From assembly GCA_034111645.1 (NCBI GenBank), contig JAWUWW010000055.1, positions 1 through 64,000 on the forward strand: a stretch of 64,000 bases of DNA, read 5' to 3'. Below are positions 55,225 to 64,000 of this stretch, in pieces. Positions within the stretch are counted from its first letter, which is position 1; every line of letters begins with the position of its first letter. The notes under the pieces were generated by a model. The model was not told the origin of the DNA. It saw only the letters and a list, made by a program, of their open reading frames with translations, and did not search any database. The position numbers and the translations under genes are program-made. The DNA comes from CANLBN01 sp034111645. Its GTDB lineage: Bacteria; Pseudomonadota; Gammaproteobacteria; Pseudomonadales; Cellvibrionaceae.

Positions 55225-55878
55225 ATGAAGCACTCTAAAAAATTAATACTCACTATACTGTTTATCTTAGCGGCATTAGTAGTATTGTGGATGACATCTT
55301 CTAAAGATATTCAAGATACGTTTAACGATATTCTTAACGAACAACCCGCATTGGCTCTCTACCCTATTAGCTATCTCAACAATACACAAACACAACAATA
55401 TAATGAGCAAGGTTTATTAAGCTACACCTTAAATGCCAAAATAATTCGTCAATTTGAAGTCGTTGACGTTTCAACTCCTGACTTAATTATCAATCAACCT
55501 TATCTAACAATTTACGGGATTGATAGTGACAAGACCGGTGCCAATAACAATCCAACACCTGAAAAAACACCTACTGTCAACTCTAACGCCTCCTTATCAA
55601 CTGTGTCTGCTGATTTGGCAGAAGGCTTCGATAGCAACGAAAAACTAACTCTTAAGGGAAATGTTATTGTTATACAAACTCTTGCCAACGGTGAAACAAG
55701 CCAGCTACAGACATCTATTCTTTATTTGGAACCAAGTCGCCGTTACGCTCAAACTGACAAACCTGTTATTATCACCGATGCTAGAGGCATAATTAATGCG
55801 ACTGGAATGAAATTATTCTTTGATGAGCAACGTATTGAGCTACTTTCTTCAGTAGTGAGTCGTTATTCCTCGCGTTAG
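55225..55878 (+). CDS. lptC: LPS export protein LptC
   Basis: A 217-residue protein with one N-terminal membrane anchor (about 5-25) and a periplasmic jellyroll domain. The stretch ALYPISYLNNTQTQQYNEQGLL and NGETSQLQTSILYLEP fit LptC. A Pro/Thr/Asn-rich insert of about 25 residues lies near 100-130, longer than in Escherichia coli (191 residues total). It bridges LptB2FG and LptA. It precedes lptA by a larger than usual gap of 194 bases. Confidence 0.9.
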   Translation: MKHSKKLILTILFILAALVVLWMTSSKDIQDTFNDILNEQPALALYPISYLNNTQTQQYNEQGLLSYTLNAKIIRQFEVVDVSTPDLIINQPYLTIYGIDSDKTGANNNPTPEKTPTVNSNASLSTVSADLAEGFDSNEKLTLKGNVIVIQTLANGETSQLQTSILYLEPSRRYAQTDKPVIITDARGIINATGMKLFFDEQRIELLSSVVSRYSSR

Positions 55879-56072
55879 GGCCTGCATTATAAATTTAACA
55901 ATGAATATTGGAGTCTTTAAAAGAATAATTTTTACACGATAGCAAGAAAGTGTTTCTCGGAGCAACGGAGTCCACCAAGAGTAGACCAGCGTTCGAATTT
56001 AATGCTGACGTGATTATCGTTTTAAAGTTTCATTTATAGACTGGCATTAAAGGATCAAAAGAGTATTTATCA

Positions 56073-56642
56073 ATGATGACCCACTTAATACACATTGCTA
56101 CTCCATCATTAACTAGACTGTTATTTATGAGTCTATTAATGTTATTTAGTAGTTTAGCGCTTGCTTTACCCGATGACGCTAATCAACCAATCTCGATCGT
56201 TGCAGATTCTGCGATAAAAGATGATAAATTAGGGTTAACAATTTATGAAGGTAATGTCTCTATTACACAAGGTTCATTGAATATACTAGCTGACAAAGTA
56301 ATGATTTTTATCGTAGCGGAAACAGTTTCAAAAATGGTAGCACTCGGCACGCCTGCCAGCTTTAAACAACAGCCAAATATTGATGAAAAAGATGTGATTG
56401 CAAAAGCAAACACTATTGATTATTTTATTGTTGACAAAAAAATTACACTGACCGAAAACGCATCACTAAATCAAGATGGCTCCATTCTTACCGGGCAAGT
56501 GATTAATTATGACCTCAATGGAGCAAAAGCACAGGCTGAGGGTGGAGTACAAGTGGTAATGCAGCCCGCTAAAACTAGCACCGTTAAAACAGACCCTATT
56601 AAAAATGACGTCATTGATGGCACGAAAAAAGGCGATCAATAA
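56073..56642 (+). CDS. lptA: LPS transport periplasmic protein LptA
   Basis: A 189-residue protein with a signal peptide (1-32, ending ALALP) and an OstA-like beta jellyroll. Typical parts are PISIVADSAIKDDKLGLTIY, GSLNILADKVMI and INYDLNGAKAQAEGG. It bridges the periplasm for LPS delivery to LptDE. An AAGGA ribosome site precedes the ATG, with a second ATG at the next codon. It runs almost directly into lptB. Confidence 0.92.
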   Translation: MMTHLIHIATPSLTRLLFMSLLMLFSSLALALPDDANQPISIVADSAIKDDKLGLTIYEGNVSITQGSLNILADKVMIFIVAETVSKMVALGTPASFKQQPNIDEKDVIAKANTIDYFIVDKKITLTENASLNQDGSILTGQVINYDLNGAKAQAEGGVQVVMQPAKTSTVKTDPIKNDVIDGTKKGDQ

Positions 56643-56646
56643 AACC

Positions 56647-57372
56647 ATGTCCGTTCTAACTGCTAGTCATCTTGCAAAAAGTTATAACAAAAGACCCGTT
56701 GTCATTGATGTTTCGATATCCGTTAACAGCGGGCAAATTGTTGGCCTTCTTGGTCCTAATGGTGCTGGTAAAACGACTTGTTTTTATATGATTGCCGGGC
56801 TTGTTAATGCCGACAAGGGCAATGTCACTATCGATAAACGCGACATCACCTCGCTACCTATACATGGTAGAGCAAGAGCCGGCATTGGCTATTTACCTCA
56901 AGAGGCATCGGTTTTCCGTAAACTCACCGTCGCCAATAATATTTTAGCTATTTTAGAGACAAGAAAATCATTGTCTCGAAAGCAACGTCTCAAGAAGCTT
57001 GAATCTCTTTTACAAGAGTTTCATATCACCCATATTCGTAACTCTCTGGGTATGTCCCTTTCTGGCGGTGAGCGTAGACGCGTTGAAATTGCTCGAGCAC
57101 TCGCAACAGAACCTACTTTTATCCTTTTAGACGAGCCCTTTGCGGGTGTTGATCCGATATCTGTTAATGATATTAAGCAAATCATTACCCATTTAAAAAA
57201 CAGGGGTATTGGCGTCTTAATTACTGACCATAATGTACGCGAAACTCTCACCATTTGTGAAGTCGCCTATATTGTGAGCGAGGGACATATTATTGCCCAT
57301 GGCGACTCCGAGGAGATTTTAGCGAATCAGGTGGTTCGAGACGTCTACCTTGGCCAACAATTTAGACTCTAA
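56647..57372 (+). CDS. lptB: LPS export ABC transporter ATPase LptB
   Basis: A 241-residue ATPase, the standard LptB length. Walker A is GPNGAGKTT, the signature is LSGGERRRVEIARAL and Walker B is FILLDEPFAGVDPI. The frame extends back to 56605, inside lptA, but the ATG at 56647 gives MSVLTASHLAK, matching the family, and lies four bases after the lptA stop. It powers LPS extraction with LptFG in the inner membrane. Confidence 0.97.
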   Translation: MSVLTASHLAKSYNKRPVVIDVSISVNSGQIVGLLGPNGAGKTTCFYMIAGLVNADKGNVTIDKRDITSLPIHGRARAGIGYLPQEASVFRKLTVANNILAILETRKSLSRKQRLKKLESLLQEFHITHIRNSLGMSLSGGERRRVEIARALATEPTFILLDEPFAGVDPISVNDIKQIITHLKNRGIGVLITDHNVRETLTICEVAYIVSEGHIIAHGDSEEILANQVVRDVYLGQQFRL

Positions 57373-57609
57373 TCGAGTCAACTTTGAATTCGCTTTAATT
57401 AACTGAAGTTATTTTTTAATCATTAGCCCCCTGCATTTTTTGTCATAACTATAGTTAACAACACTATACCTACATCGCCCGTGCAGCCAAGCTATACTAA
57501 AGTCGAATGAATAATCTTTTTAGGCATAAATTTTGCTTAATTGCCTTGCACCTATGGCTCCTCGTGACTAGAATTAGAGTCCGTGGTTAGCCAATAAAAG
57601 TAGGATTTA

Positions 57610-59175
57610 ATGAAGCAATCATTACAACTGAGAATGGGCCAAAGCCTTACGATGACCCCCCAATTGCAGCAAGCTATTCGGTTGCTGCAGCTCTCTACTC
57701 TTGATTTACAAAATGAAATTCAAGAGGCCCTCGACTCAAATCCTATGCTTGAAGTCGGTGATGAAACGACCGATAAAAATGGCAACACAATCGAAGATGC
57801 TGTTACCTTTGAAAATAGCCAAAGTACTAGCGCTAGCAATTCTGACGCAACTAACAATAGTGATAGTGAATCAAATAGCTCATCTACAAACGACAATAAT
57901 GACTCATCAATGGAGTCAAGCTCACAGCCTGACGATATGGCTAGCAACGATGAGTGGAGCCAGGAAATACCTGAAGACTTACCTGTAGATACTAGTTGGG
58001 ACGACGTCTACCAAAGCTCCGCACCCATTGGACCATCGAGCAATGAGGAGGATGAAAATAATTTTGAAAGTCGTCGAGGCAACACAGAAACTCTGCAAGA
58101 TCACCTTCTATGGCAGCTGAACCTAACTCCATTTTCTAATCGAGATCGTCTTATCGCCATGACGATTATTGATGATATTGAACCTAGCGGTTTATTATCC
58201 TCACCCATAGAAGAAATATATGAAAGTTTAATAGATCAACTCGATGAAATTGAACTCGATGAGGTCGAAGCGGTATTGCATCGCTTACAGCAGTTTGATC
58301 CTCCTGGTGTTGGCGGACAAAATTTAGGTGATTGTCTGCATATACAATTGAATCAGCTATCCCCAGAGACAGAATATTTAGCCATCGCGAAATCTATTGT
58401 TAAAGAGCATATCCTTTTGTTGGGCAGCAAAGATTATAAAACCCTCATGCGTAAACTAAGGATTAGCGAAGCTGAGCTCAGCTCAGCGATTCAACTGATA
58501 CAGACGATGAATCCAAGACCAGGGGACGATCTCGAGGCAGACACAACTGAATATATTGTGCCTGATGTATTTGTTAAGAAACTTATGAATCGTTGGGTAG
58601 TAGAGCTTAATCCAGATATAGCGCCTAAACTGCGTATCAATTCTGACTATGCATCAATGGTAAAACGTGCAGATAATAGCAGCGATAACACCTATCTCAA
58701 GAACAATTTGCAAGAAGCGCGTTGGTTTTTGAAAAGCCTACAAAGTCGGAATGAAACTCTGCTTAAGGTTGGCAGCGCGATTGTTGATAAACAACAAGGG
58801 TTTCTCGATTTTGGAGAAGAGGCAATGAAGCCTCTAGTGCTACATGATATCGCTGAAGTTGTAGAAATGCATGAGTCAACTATATCTCGTGTGACCACCA
58901 ATAAATATATGCATACCCCACAAGGTATCTTCGAACTTAAATACTTTTTTTCAAGCCATGTTAGTACTGATGGTGGTGGAGAGTGCTCATCTACAGCTAT
59001 TCGGGCTATTATCAAAAAACTTATCGCATCAGAAAATACGCGAAAACCCTTGAGTGATAGTAAGATTACGGCTGTACTAGCTGACCAAGGTATTCAAGTT
59101 GCCCGCAGAACTATTGCCAAATACAGAGAGGTGATGAATGTTCCTCCCTCAAACGAGCGCAAACAACTAATCTAA
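57610..59175 (+). CDS. rpoN: RNA polymerase sigma-54 factor RpoN
   Basis: A 521-residue sigma factor. The N-terminal Gln/Leu-rich activator-interacting region (1-50) is followed by a long acidic, Ser/Asn-rich linker (about 50-150), then the core-binding domain and the DNA-binding domain with the RpoN box ARRTIAKYRE near residue 500. The linker is unusually Ser/Asn-rich compared with the core. AGGA precedes the ATG. It is downstream of lptB, with a 237-base gap. It works with PilR and other activators. Confidence 0.96.
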   Translation: MKQSLQLRMGQSLTMTPQLQQAIRLLQLSTLDLQNEIQEALDSNPMLEVGDETTDKNGNTIEDAVTFENSQSTSASNSDATNNSDSESNSSSTNDNNDSSMESSSQPDDMASNDEWSQEIPEDLPVDTSWDDVYQSSAPIGPSSNEEDENNFESRRGNTETLQDHLLWQLNLTPFSNRDRLIAMTIIDDIEPSGLLSSPIEEIYESLIDQLDEIELDEVEAVLHRLQQFDPPGVGGQNLGDCLHIQLNQLSPETEYLAIAKSIVKEHILLLGSKDYKTLMRKLRISEAELSSAIQLIQTMNPRPGDDLEADTTEYIVPDVFVKKLMNRWVVELNPDIAPKLRINSDYASMVKRADNSSDNTYLKNNLQEARWFLKSLQSRNETLLKVGSAIVDKQQGFLDFGEEAMKPLVLHDIAEVVEMHESTISRVTTNKYMHTPQGIFELKYFFSSHVSTDGGGECSSTAIRAIIKKLIASENTRKPLSDSKITAVLADQGIQVARRTIAKYREVMNVPPSNERKQLI

Positions 59176-59341
59176 AATTAGCAACAAAGTCTTAATACGA
59201 ACTAACCAATAGTGAATAAAAGTCGCTGACAGATGTTAAGGCCACTTAAATAAAGTAAACTATATGTCTAACCTATCTTGTTAACTATTTTGTAAAGCCA
59301 ACAAGATACTTTTATTGATTCCTACCTGATCTTAATATTTT

Positions 59342-59788
59342 ATGAACATAAAATCACTGCTGTCTCTAGATTGCGTGCTTTTTCAGCATGAATGTGCAAG
59401 TAAAAAGCGTCTCCTTGAAACTATCGCATCACATATATGTGATCGCCACCCTGATCTCGATCCCGGCAATGTACTTAGTGCTCTGATCGCAAGAGAAAGA
59501 TTAGGGTCAACAGGACTAGGCAAAGGTATCGCTATACCTCATTGTCGCATCGCAGATTGTAAAGATACAATTGGCGTATTGGTTACACTTGCTACACCGA
59601 TAGATTTTAATGCTATTGATAACGAACCTGTTGATATTATTTTTGTGCTAGTGGTGCCTGAAGACGGTGATCAGGATCATTTAAAAACACTTGCAACACT
59701 TGCAGAAACTTTCTCGAATGAAACAAGTCTTCAAAAAATTCGTAAATCTAAGGATGCTCAAGAATTATATAATATTGTCACAGCTTGA
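59342..59788 (+). CDS. ptsN: Nitrogen PTS enzyme IIA PtsN
   Basis: A 148-residue IIA-Ntr domain. The phosphorylated His67 is in GIAIPHCR. It receives phosphate from NPr and regulates potassium, nitrogen and envelope stress responses. The start is ATG at 59342. It follows rpoN directly with a 166-base gap that contains no hpf gene, which is unusual. It is followed by rapZ and the npr gene, as in other gammaproteobacteria. Confidence 0.95.
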   Translation: MNIKSLLSLDCVLFQHECASKKRLLETIASHICDRHPDLDPGNVLSALIARERLGSTGLGKGIAIPHCRIADCKDTIGVLVTLATPIDFNAIDNEPVDIIFVLVVPEDGDQDHLKTLATLAETFSNETSLQKIRKSKDAQELYNIVTA

Positions 59789-59910
59789 TGGCACAAGATC
59801 ATAGAATTAAGAAACTCTTAAGCCGAGCATTTTACGCACCTAAATATTCATGTCATACATCAATACTATAATGTGACTACTTTAAATAACCAATTCAGGA
59901 GGAAAGAACT

Positions 59911-60762
59911 ATGCGCCTAATCATTATCAGTGGTAGTTCTGGCTCAGGAAAAAGTACAGCTCTTCATGTTTTAGAGGATATGGGTTTTATTTGTATAGAC
60001 AATTTGCCTGCGAGCCTACTTCCAGATTTAGTCAAACGCATCAACCAAAATGATGAAAAACAATATGCTGTTAGTATTGATGCCCGCAATTCTGCGGAAG
60101 ATATCGGAAGCCTTCCTGTTTTAATTCAAAGTGCTGATATTGCAGCTCTTAAATATCGTGTGGTATTTCTTGATGCAGACGATAGTGTGCTTTTAAGACG
60201 TTTTAGTGAAACTCGTAGACGTCATCCACTGAGCAATCAAGATACAAATCTGCAAGCGGCAATTACTAAAGAGAAAAAATTACTCAAACCTATTATTGAT
60301 ATCGCTGACATCAATATAGATACTAGCGATATGGGTTTTCATGATCTACGTGATCTTGTTAAGCGCAATATAATTGCATTCAACAAATCTAATATCAGTA
60401 TCTTGTTTCAATCTTTTGGTTTTAAATTTGGCTTGCCAAGAGATGCTGACTTAGTGTTTGATGTAAGAAATCTGCCTAATCCTCACTGGGATATAAGTTT
60501 AAGAGCACAAACAGGCAATGATGAAGGCGTCATACAATTTTTAGAGAAAGAACCTGATGTAATAGATATGTTTGATGATATTCGACAATTTTTAGAACGT
60601 TGGCTACCTTCTTACGATGCAAACAATAGAAGTTATATGACAATTTGTATTGGCTGTACAGGCGGACAGCATCGCTCAGTTTATTTATGCAACCAGCTCA
60701 CCAAGCACTTCAAAAAAACACTCGAGGATGTTCAGTGTAATCATCGCGAATTAAATTTATGA
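59911..60762 (+). CDS. rapZ: RNase adapter RapZ
   Basis: A 283-residue P-loop protein. Walker A is GSSGSGKST near residues 8-16, and the C-terminal domain has the TICIGCTGGQHRSVYL motif. In Escherichia coli it binds the small RNA GlmZ and controls glucosamine-6-phosphate synthase. An AGGAGG ribosome site is present. The stop overlaps the npr start by four bases. Confidence 0.95.
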   Translation: MRLIIISGSSGSGKSTALHVLEDMGFICIDNLPASLLPDLVKRINQNDEKQYAVSIDARNSAEDIGSLPVLIQSADIAALKYRVVFLDADDSVLLRRFSETRRRHPLSNQDTNLQAAITKEKKLLKPIIDIADINIDTSDMGFHDLRDLVKRNIIAFNKSNISILFQSFGFKFGLPRDADLVFDVRNLPNPHWDISLRAQTGNDEGVIQFLEKEPDVIDMFDDIRQFLERWLPSYDANNRSYMTICIGCTGGQHRSVYLCNQLTKHFKKTLEDVQCNHRELNL

Positions 60763-61028
60763 TTACTCAGCAACTCACTATCATTAACAAGTTAGGTTTG
60801 CACGCTAGAGCAGCTGCAAAGTTAGCAACGCTAACAAATACATTTAACTGTAATATTGAAGTGACTGCTAATAATAAAAGTGTTGATGGTAAGAGCGTGA
60901 TGGCGTTAATGTTATTAGCTGCAGCAAAAGAAACTGCAATCACCATTGAATGCTCAGGAGCAGATGAAACTATCGCCATGGAAAAAATTTGTACGCTGAT
61001 TAATAATTATTTTGATGAGGGAGAGTAA
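60759..61028 (+). CDS. ptsO: Phosphocarrier protein NPr (PtsO)
   Basis: An 89-residue HPr-like protein. The phosphorylated His15 is in KLGLHARAAAKLA. A Ser near residue 46 is in DGKSVMALMLLAA. It passes phosphate from EI-Ntr to PtsN. Its start overlaps the rapZ stop (ATGA), so it is translationally coupled. It ends the nitrogen PTS cluster. Confidence 0.94.
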   Translation: MITQQLTIINKLGLHARAAAKLATLTNTFNCNIEVTANNKSVDGKSVMALMLLAAAKETAITIECSGADETIAMEKICTLINNYFDEGE

Positions 61029-61166
61029 CAAGTCATCGGAAAAAACTCAACGATGAGAATTATTTCTTAAAAAATATGATCCTAAACTTAGACAAAACAT
61101 GCTTATGAATAAGTGTTCATAGGGATGTAATCAAGCAACATCATGATAATTAGCTAATTGAAATAT

Positions 61167-61212
61167 TTTGATCTGTTAGTTCGGATAGATCGATATCAGA
61201 TCAAACATTTTT
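61167..61212 (+). terminator. Inverted repeat between npr and mgtE, probable terminator
   Basis: TTTGATCTG and CAGATCAAA are perfect 9-base arms with a 21-base internal region, followed by CATTTTT. It separates the npr operon from mgtE. A dyad of this symmetry could alternatively be an operator for mgtE. Confidence 0.5.
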
Positions 61213-61255
61213 ATCGTAAAGATGTTGTTAAAAATATTTAACAAAAGAGCGTTAT

Positions 61256-62614
61256 ATGCAATCTAGCACAAACGAAGAACTAGATAAGAATCAGATAAAT
61301 CTTTCTAAGCTATCTGAGATCCAAGAAAATAATGGTGAGTTGCGTATTGCAAGACGTATGCTCAGTGGCTTGACGTCTGTAGAAATTGCCAACTTAATTA
61401 ACTCGTCGCCACCAAAAAATCGACGCTATCTATGGGAAATTATTGATCGAGAATCTCATGCAGATATTCTTCGAGAGCTACCTGAAGAAGTTGCTGCTCA
61501 GTTTGTCGAAACAATGGACAGCGCCCAAGTTGCAGAGCTAACAGAAATTCTTGACGTTGATGATGCAGCTGATATTTTGCAACATCTTCCAGAACAGGTT
61601 ATGCAACAAGCTCTAGCTGCTATGAGTGCTCAAAACAGAGCACGGCTAGAAATTATTCTCTCTTATGAAGAGGATACTGCTGGCGGTTTAATGGATACGG
61701 ACGTTATTACCATTCGTCCACGCTTTACATTAGATGTTGTTATGCGTTATTTGCGTCGTCATGAAGAAATTCCTCCCTCTACCGATCAGCTTATTGTAGT
61801 CAATAGCGATAATGTTTACTTAGGTATGCTGTCAATGAGTAAACTTCTAACAACTGATCCCAATGTTAGTGTTCGAGAAATTATGCGAACCGATGTTGAA
61901 GCGATTCCTGTAGACATGGATGAGAATAAAGTTGCGCAACTCTTCGAACAAAACAACTGGATCTTAGCTCCCGTAGTTAATGCCCAAGGTCAAGTCGTTG
62001 GACGTATTACTATCGATGATGTTGTCGATGTTATTATTGAAAATGCAGAATATTCATCAGTGGGCATATCGGGTGATGAAGATACCTTTGCACCTACGAT
62101 GAAAACCACACCAAGACGCGCTATTTGGTTAGGCATTAATTTAGTCACTGCTATTTTAGCTTCATCTGTCATTAATATTTTTCAAGACACTATCGAAAAA
62201 GTCGTCGCACTTGCGGTTCTTATGCCTATTGTAGCAAGCATGGGAGGTGTTGCAGGCAGTCAAACATTGACCGTAGTAGTACGCGGCATGGCGCTGGGAA
62301 AAATAGGCGCAGCTAACAGGAAATGGTTGTTGTTTAGGGAGATTTCCTCCGGTCTTATCAATGGTCTTTTGTGGGCTGTGACTCTGGGCGTATTAACCGC
62401 TTGGTGGTTTAATGATTATAAAATAGCACTTATTATTGCTATCGCTATAATAATTAATTTACTTGTGGCTGCAATTGGCGGCACACTTCTGCCTTCATTA
62501 CTTAAGCGCATGGGTATTGATCCTGCATTAGCCGGAGGTGTAGCGCTGACTACAATAACTGACGTTGTCGGATTTATGTCGTTTTTAGGTCTCGCGACAC
62601 TTTTTTATCGCTAA
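61256..62614 (+). CDS. mgtE: Magnesium transporter MgtE
   Basis: A 452-residue protein. The N-terminal superhelical MgtE_N domain (about 40-140), paired CBS domains (about 145-270) and a C-terminal five-span pore domain (about 285-450) follow the family order. DEDTFAPTMKTTPRRAIWLGINL and PIVASMGGVAGSQTLTV are family landmarks, the latter near the pore. An AAGAG ribosome site precedes the ATG. No M-box riboswitch was evident upstream. Confidence 0.95.
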   Translation: MQSSTNEELDKNQINLSKLSEIQENNGELRIARRMLSGLTSVEIANLINSSPPKNRRYLWEIIDRESHADILRELPEEVAAQFVETMDSAQVAELTEILDVDDAADILQHLPEQVMQQALAAMSAQNRARLEIILSYEEDTAGGLMDTDVITIRPRFTLDVVMRYLRRHEEIPPSTDQLIVVNSDNVYLGMLSMSKLLTTDPNVSVREIMRTDVEAIPVDMDENKVAQLFEQNNWILAPVVNAQGQVVGRITIDDVVDVIIENAEYSSVGISGDEDTFAPTMKTTPRRAIWLGINLVTAILASSVINIFQDTIEKVVALAVLMPIVASMGGVAGSQTLTVVVRGMALGKIGAANRKWLLFREISSGLINGLLWAVTLGVLTAWWFNDYKIALIIAIAIIINLLVAAIGGTLLPSLLKRMGIDPALAGGVALTTITDVVGFMSFLGLATLFYR

Positions 62615-62708
62615 CGGCATTTTTATCGCTAACGACTTTTTTACATACAAACTTCTTCAACAGTTTTTATCATAAAAATAATATGATTCATAAACTTGGA
62701 ATTAAACA

Positions 62709-63245
62709 ATGATCGACCCAAAAAAAACAAAGGTAGACAACGATGAAGCAACCGAAGAAATAATCGTTAGTAAAACTTCGATCAAAAAAGCGATGTTTGA
62801 GTTGCAAGATCTTGCCGACGAGCTTATAAAATTTATTCCGAAAAAATTAGCTCAACTTCCGCTTAGTGAGATACTAATACGAGAAATCGAATTAGGCAAA
62901 AAATTATCAACAGGAAACAGCAGACGCCGACAAGTACAGCGTATTGCAAAGATTTTAAGGGCAGAAAACTTAGATGAAATCAAAACAGCTTTAGCAGATC
63001 AAGAATTAGATCATAGAAAAAATCATCAATCTATTAGTCCGGCTCAAGAATGGTTTGCCAAGTTGCTCGATAATGGCAGAGAGACCCTGTCAGAACTAAT
63101 AACACTTTATCCAAATGCTGATACACAATTATTAGGGCAATTAATTCGCCATGCAAAAAAAGAAATAGAAAACGAGAAGACTACATCAAAAAAATATCAA
63201 CAACGATTATTTAATGCTATTCAAAAAACGCTCATAAAAGAATAA
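62709..63245 (+). CDS. darP: Ribosome biogenesis factor DarP (YjgA)
   Basis: A 178-residue basic helical protein of the YjgA/DUF615 family. KTSIKKAMFELQDLADELI, LSEILIREIELGKKL and RRRQVQRIAKILR are typical. It associates with the 50S subunit late in assembly. A GGA ribosome site precedes the ATG. Its stop is three bases from the stop of the convergent yhdP. The usual tldD and pmbA neighbours are not present. Confidence 0.92.
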   Translation: MIDPKKTKVDNDEATEEIIVSKTSIKKAMFELQDLADELIKFIPKKLAQLPLSEILIREIELGKKLSTGNSRRRQVQRIAKILRAENLDEIKTALADQELDHRKNHQSISPAQEWFAKLLDNGRETLSELITLYPNADTQLLGQLIRHAKKEIENEKTTSKKYQQRLFNAIQKTLIKE

Positions 63246-63248
63246 AAA

Positions 63249-64000
63249 TTACTGGTCATTACTACCTTTTAGAGAACTTACAGAACCTGCCTCACGATTA
63301 GCTTCAGAGTTTGCTGCAGAACTCGCTTTGTTTTTTTCTGTGCCAATAGTTGGATTATTTAGATCTCCAGTGATGTTGTATTTAATAGTAGAGGCGAGCT
63401 TAAGCTGCTTTTTAAATATTTTACTGGCAATATAAACCCCCGCTGCGACAGGCAATCCCGCCGTCAACGCAGCTATTAACGTTAGATTGCCGCCTAAGGG
63501 CAAAGAAGCCTCAAGATTTGCATCTACCGTTTGCTTAGGATAATCAATAACGCCAGACAATTCCATCAGACTTGATGGCCCCTGCATTTTTAGAGGCTGA
63601 GTTAACGTCATTAAACCATTATTGAAATATAATTGACCGCTAAGTTCATCAAAAGTAAAACCTTTTTTATAAATATCAGAAAAGTCTAGCCTTACACGAC
63701 GAGCCCAAGAATTAAAATTTAATAGGCCAAAGACTCTCAACAAACCGCTAGAGTTATCAATATTTTCCTGACTAAAGACGCCATCTTCATAGCTATGGGT
63801 CATTTTACCCGTCAATGTCTCAAGCTCGATTGCTAACGGCGAACCTGGCCATGACAAATTAAAATCAATTTGAGTTTTTTTGCTTTCTAAAACAACGGGA
63901 AGATTCCATTGTTCGAAAAGCACTTTAGGATTTCTACCTATAATAGAGCCATATACAGAAGTAGATGCAGATGTTTTATCAGAGCTTGAATCCCACCTCA
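63249..64000 (-). CDS. yhdP: YhdP-like AsmA-family protein, C-terminal part (runs off the window)
   Basis: An open frame continues to the window end, so only about the last 250 residues are seen. These show the YhdP C-terminal signature: VFGLLNFNSWARRVRLDFSDIYKKGFTFDELSG and GPSSLMELSGVIDYPKQTVDANLEASLP, a membrane-like hydrophobic stretch (about LTLIAALTAGLPVAAGVYIA), then a Ser/Asn-rich tail. YhdP is a large envelope-spanning protein implicated in phospholipid transport to the outer membrane. The start lies beyond base 64000. A GTG at 63923 is internal, not the start. Confidence 0.85.
   Translation of the reverse strand, partial: RWDSSSDKTSASTSVYGSIIGRNPKVLFEQWNLPVVLESKKTQIDFNLSWPGSPLAIELETLTGKMTHSYEDGVFSQENIDNSSGLLRVFGLLNFNSWARRVRLDFSDIYKKGFTFDELSGQLYFNNGLMTLTQPLKMQGPSSLMELSGVIDYPKQTVDANLEASLPLGGNLTLIAALTAGLPVAAGVYIASKIFKKQLKLASTIKYNITGDLNNPTIGTEKNKASSAANSEANREAGSVSSLKGSNDQ

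Noticed and set aside
55950..56030. A tRNA-like segment with GTTCGAATT
   Set aside because: Only a T-loop-like sequence is present; no acceptor stem, anticodon arm or D arm could be folded around it.

Overview
The window reads as a chromosomal core segment of an AT-rich, Gram-negative, aerobic gammaproteobacterium, most likely marine. The gene order (bamD/rluD/pgeF/clpB; pilSR plus the fimU-pilVWXY1Y2E minor-pilin operon next to ispH-fkpB-lspA-ileS-ribF-murJ/rpsT; yrbG-kdsDC-lptCAB-rpoN-ptsN-rapZ-npr) resembles Pseudomonas and Cellvibrio relatives. A fused glucosylglycerol-phosphate synthase/phosphatase points to a saline habitat. No prophage, integron, CRISPR array, rRNA, tRNA or intact insertion sequence was seen.

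Layout. 0.4-4.5 kb: a DUF1513 beta-propeller gene, an FkbM-type methyltransferase, the cbpA-cbpM chaperone pair and a small proline-rich protein. 4.8-8.5 kb: the osmolyte pair, MFS transporter followed by ggpPS. 8.8-16 kb: an alcohol dehydrogenase-like gene, clpB with a heat-shock-like promoter, pgeF and rluD, divergent from bamD. 16-18.1 kb: nadE and an intergenic 15-bp tandem repeat. 18.4-30 kb: type IV pilus regulation (pilS-pilR), a separate FimT-type pseudopilin, and the convergent minor-pilin/PilY1 operon. 30-42 kb: ispH, fkpB, lspA, ileS, ribF, then yceI, cytochrome b561, chrA and murJ, all on the minus strand. 41-49 kb: a glycerate-kinase-like gene, rpsT, ypjD, a DUF1631-PilZ pair and a CorB/CorC-type gene, ending at a 162-bp MITE. 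49-52 kb: DUF1289, two Nudix hydrolases, DUF3135, a NIF3-like protein and an isolated mlaC. 52.5-64 kb: KDO synthesis, LPS transport, sigma-54 and the nitrogen PTS, then mgtE, darP/yjgA and the C-terminal part of yhdP, which runs off the window.

How the genes work together. kdsD/kdsC make KDO for LPS, lptC/A/B drive LPS export, BamD inserts outer-membrane proteins, murJ flips lipid II, lspA matures lipoproteins, and mlaC and yhdP belong to phospholipid transport, so the window is rich in envelope functions. The PilS-PilR pair and RpoN (sigma-54), both present here, form the usual regulatory route to type IV pili. The minor pilins with PilY1 prime the pilus, and FimT carries a putative DNA-binding tail.

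The most notable points are: a MITE inserted inside a stop codon that it regenerates; a FimT-like pseudopilin with a GRxR tail but no Glu5 and a 48-residue leader; absence of hpf from between rpoN and ptsN; a lone mlaC where a full mla operon is expected; the ggpPS-transporter pair; and several small intergenic tandem repeats. I found no convincing wholly new multi-gene system. The DUF1631-PilZ pair is the least understood conserved unit here.
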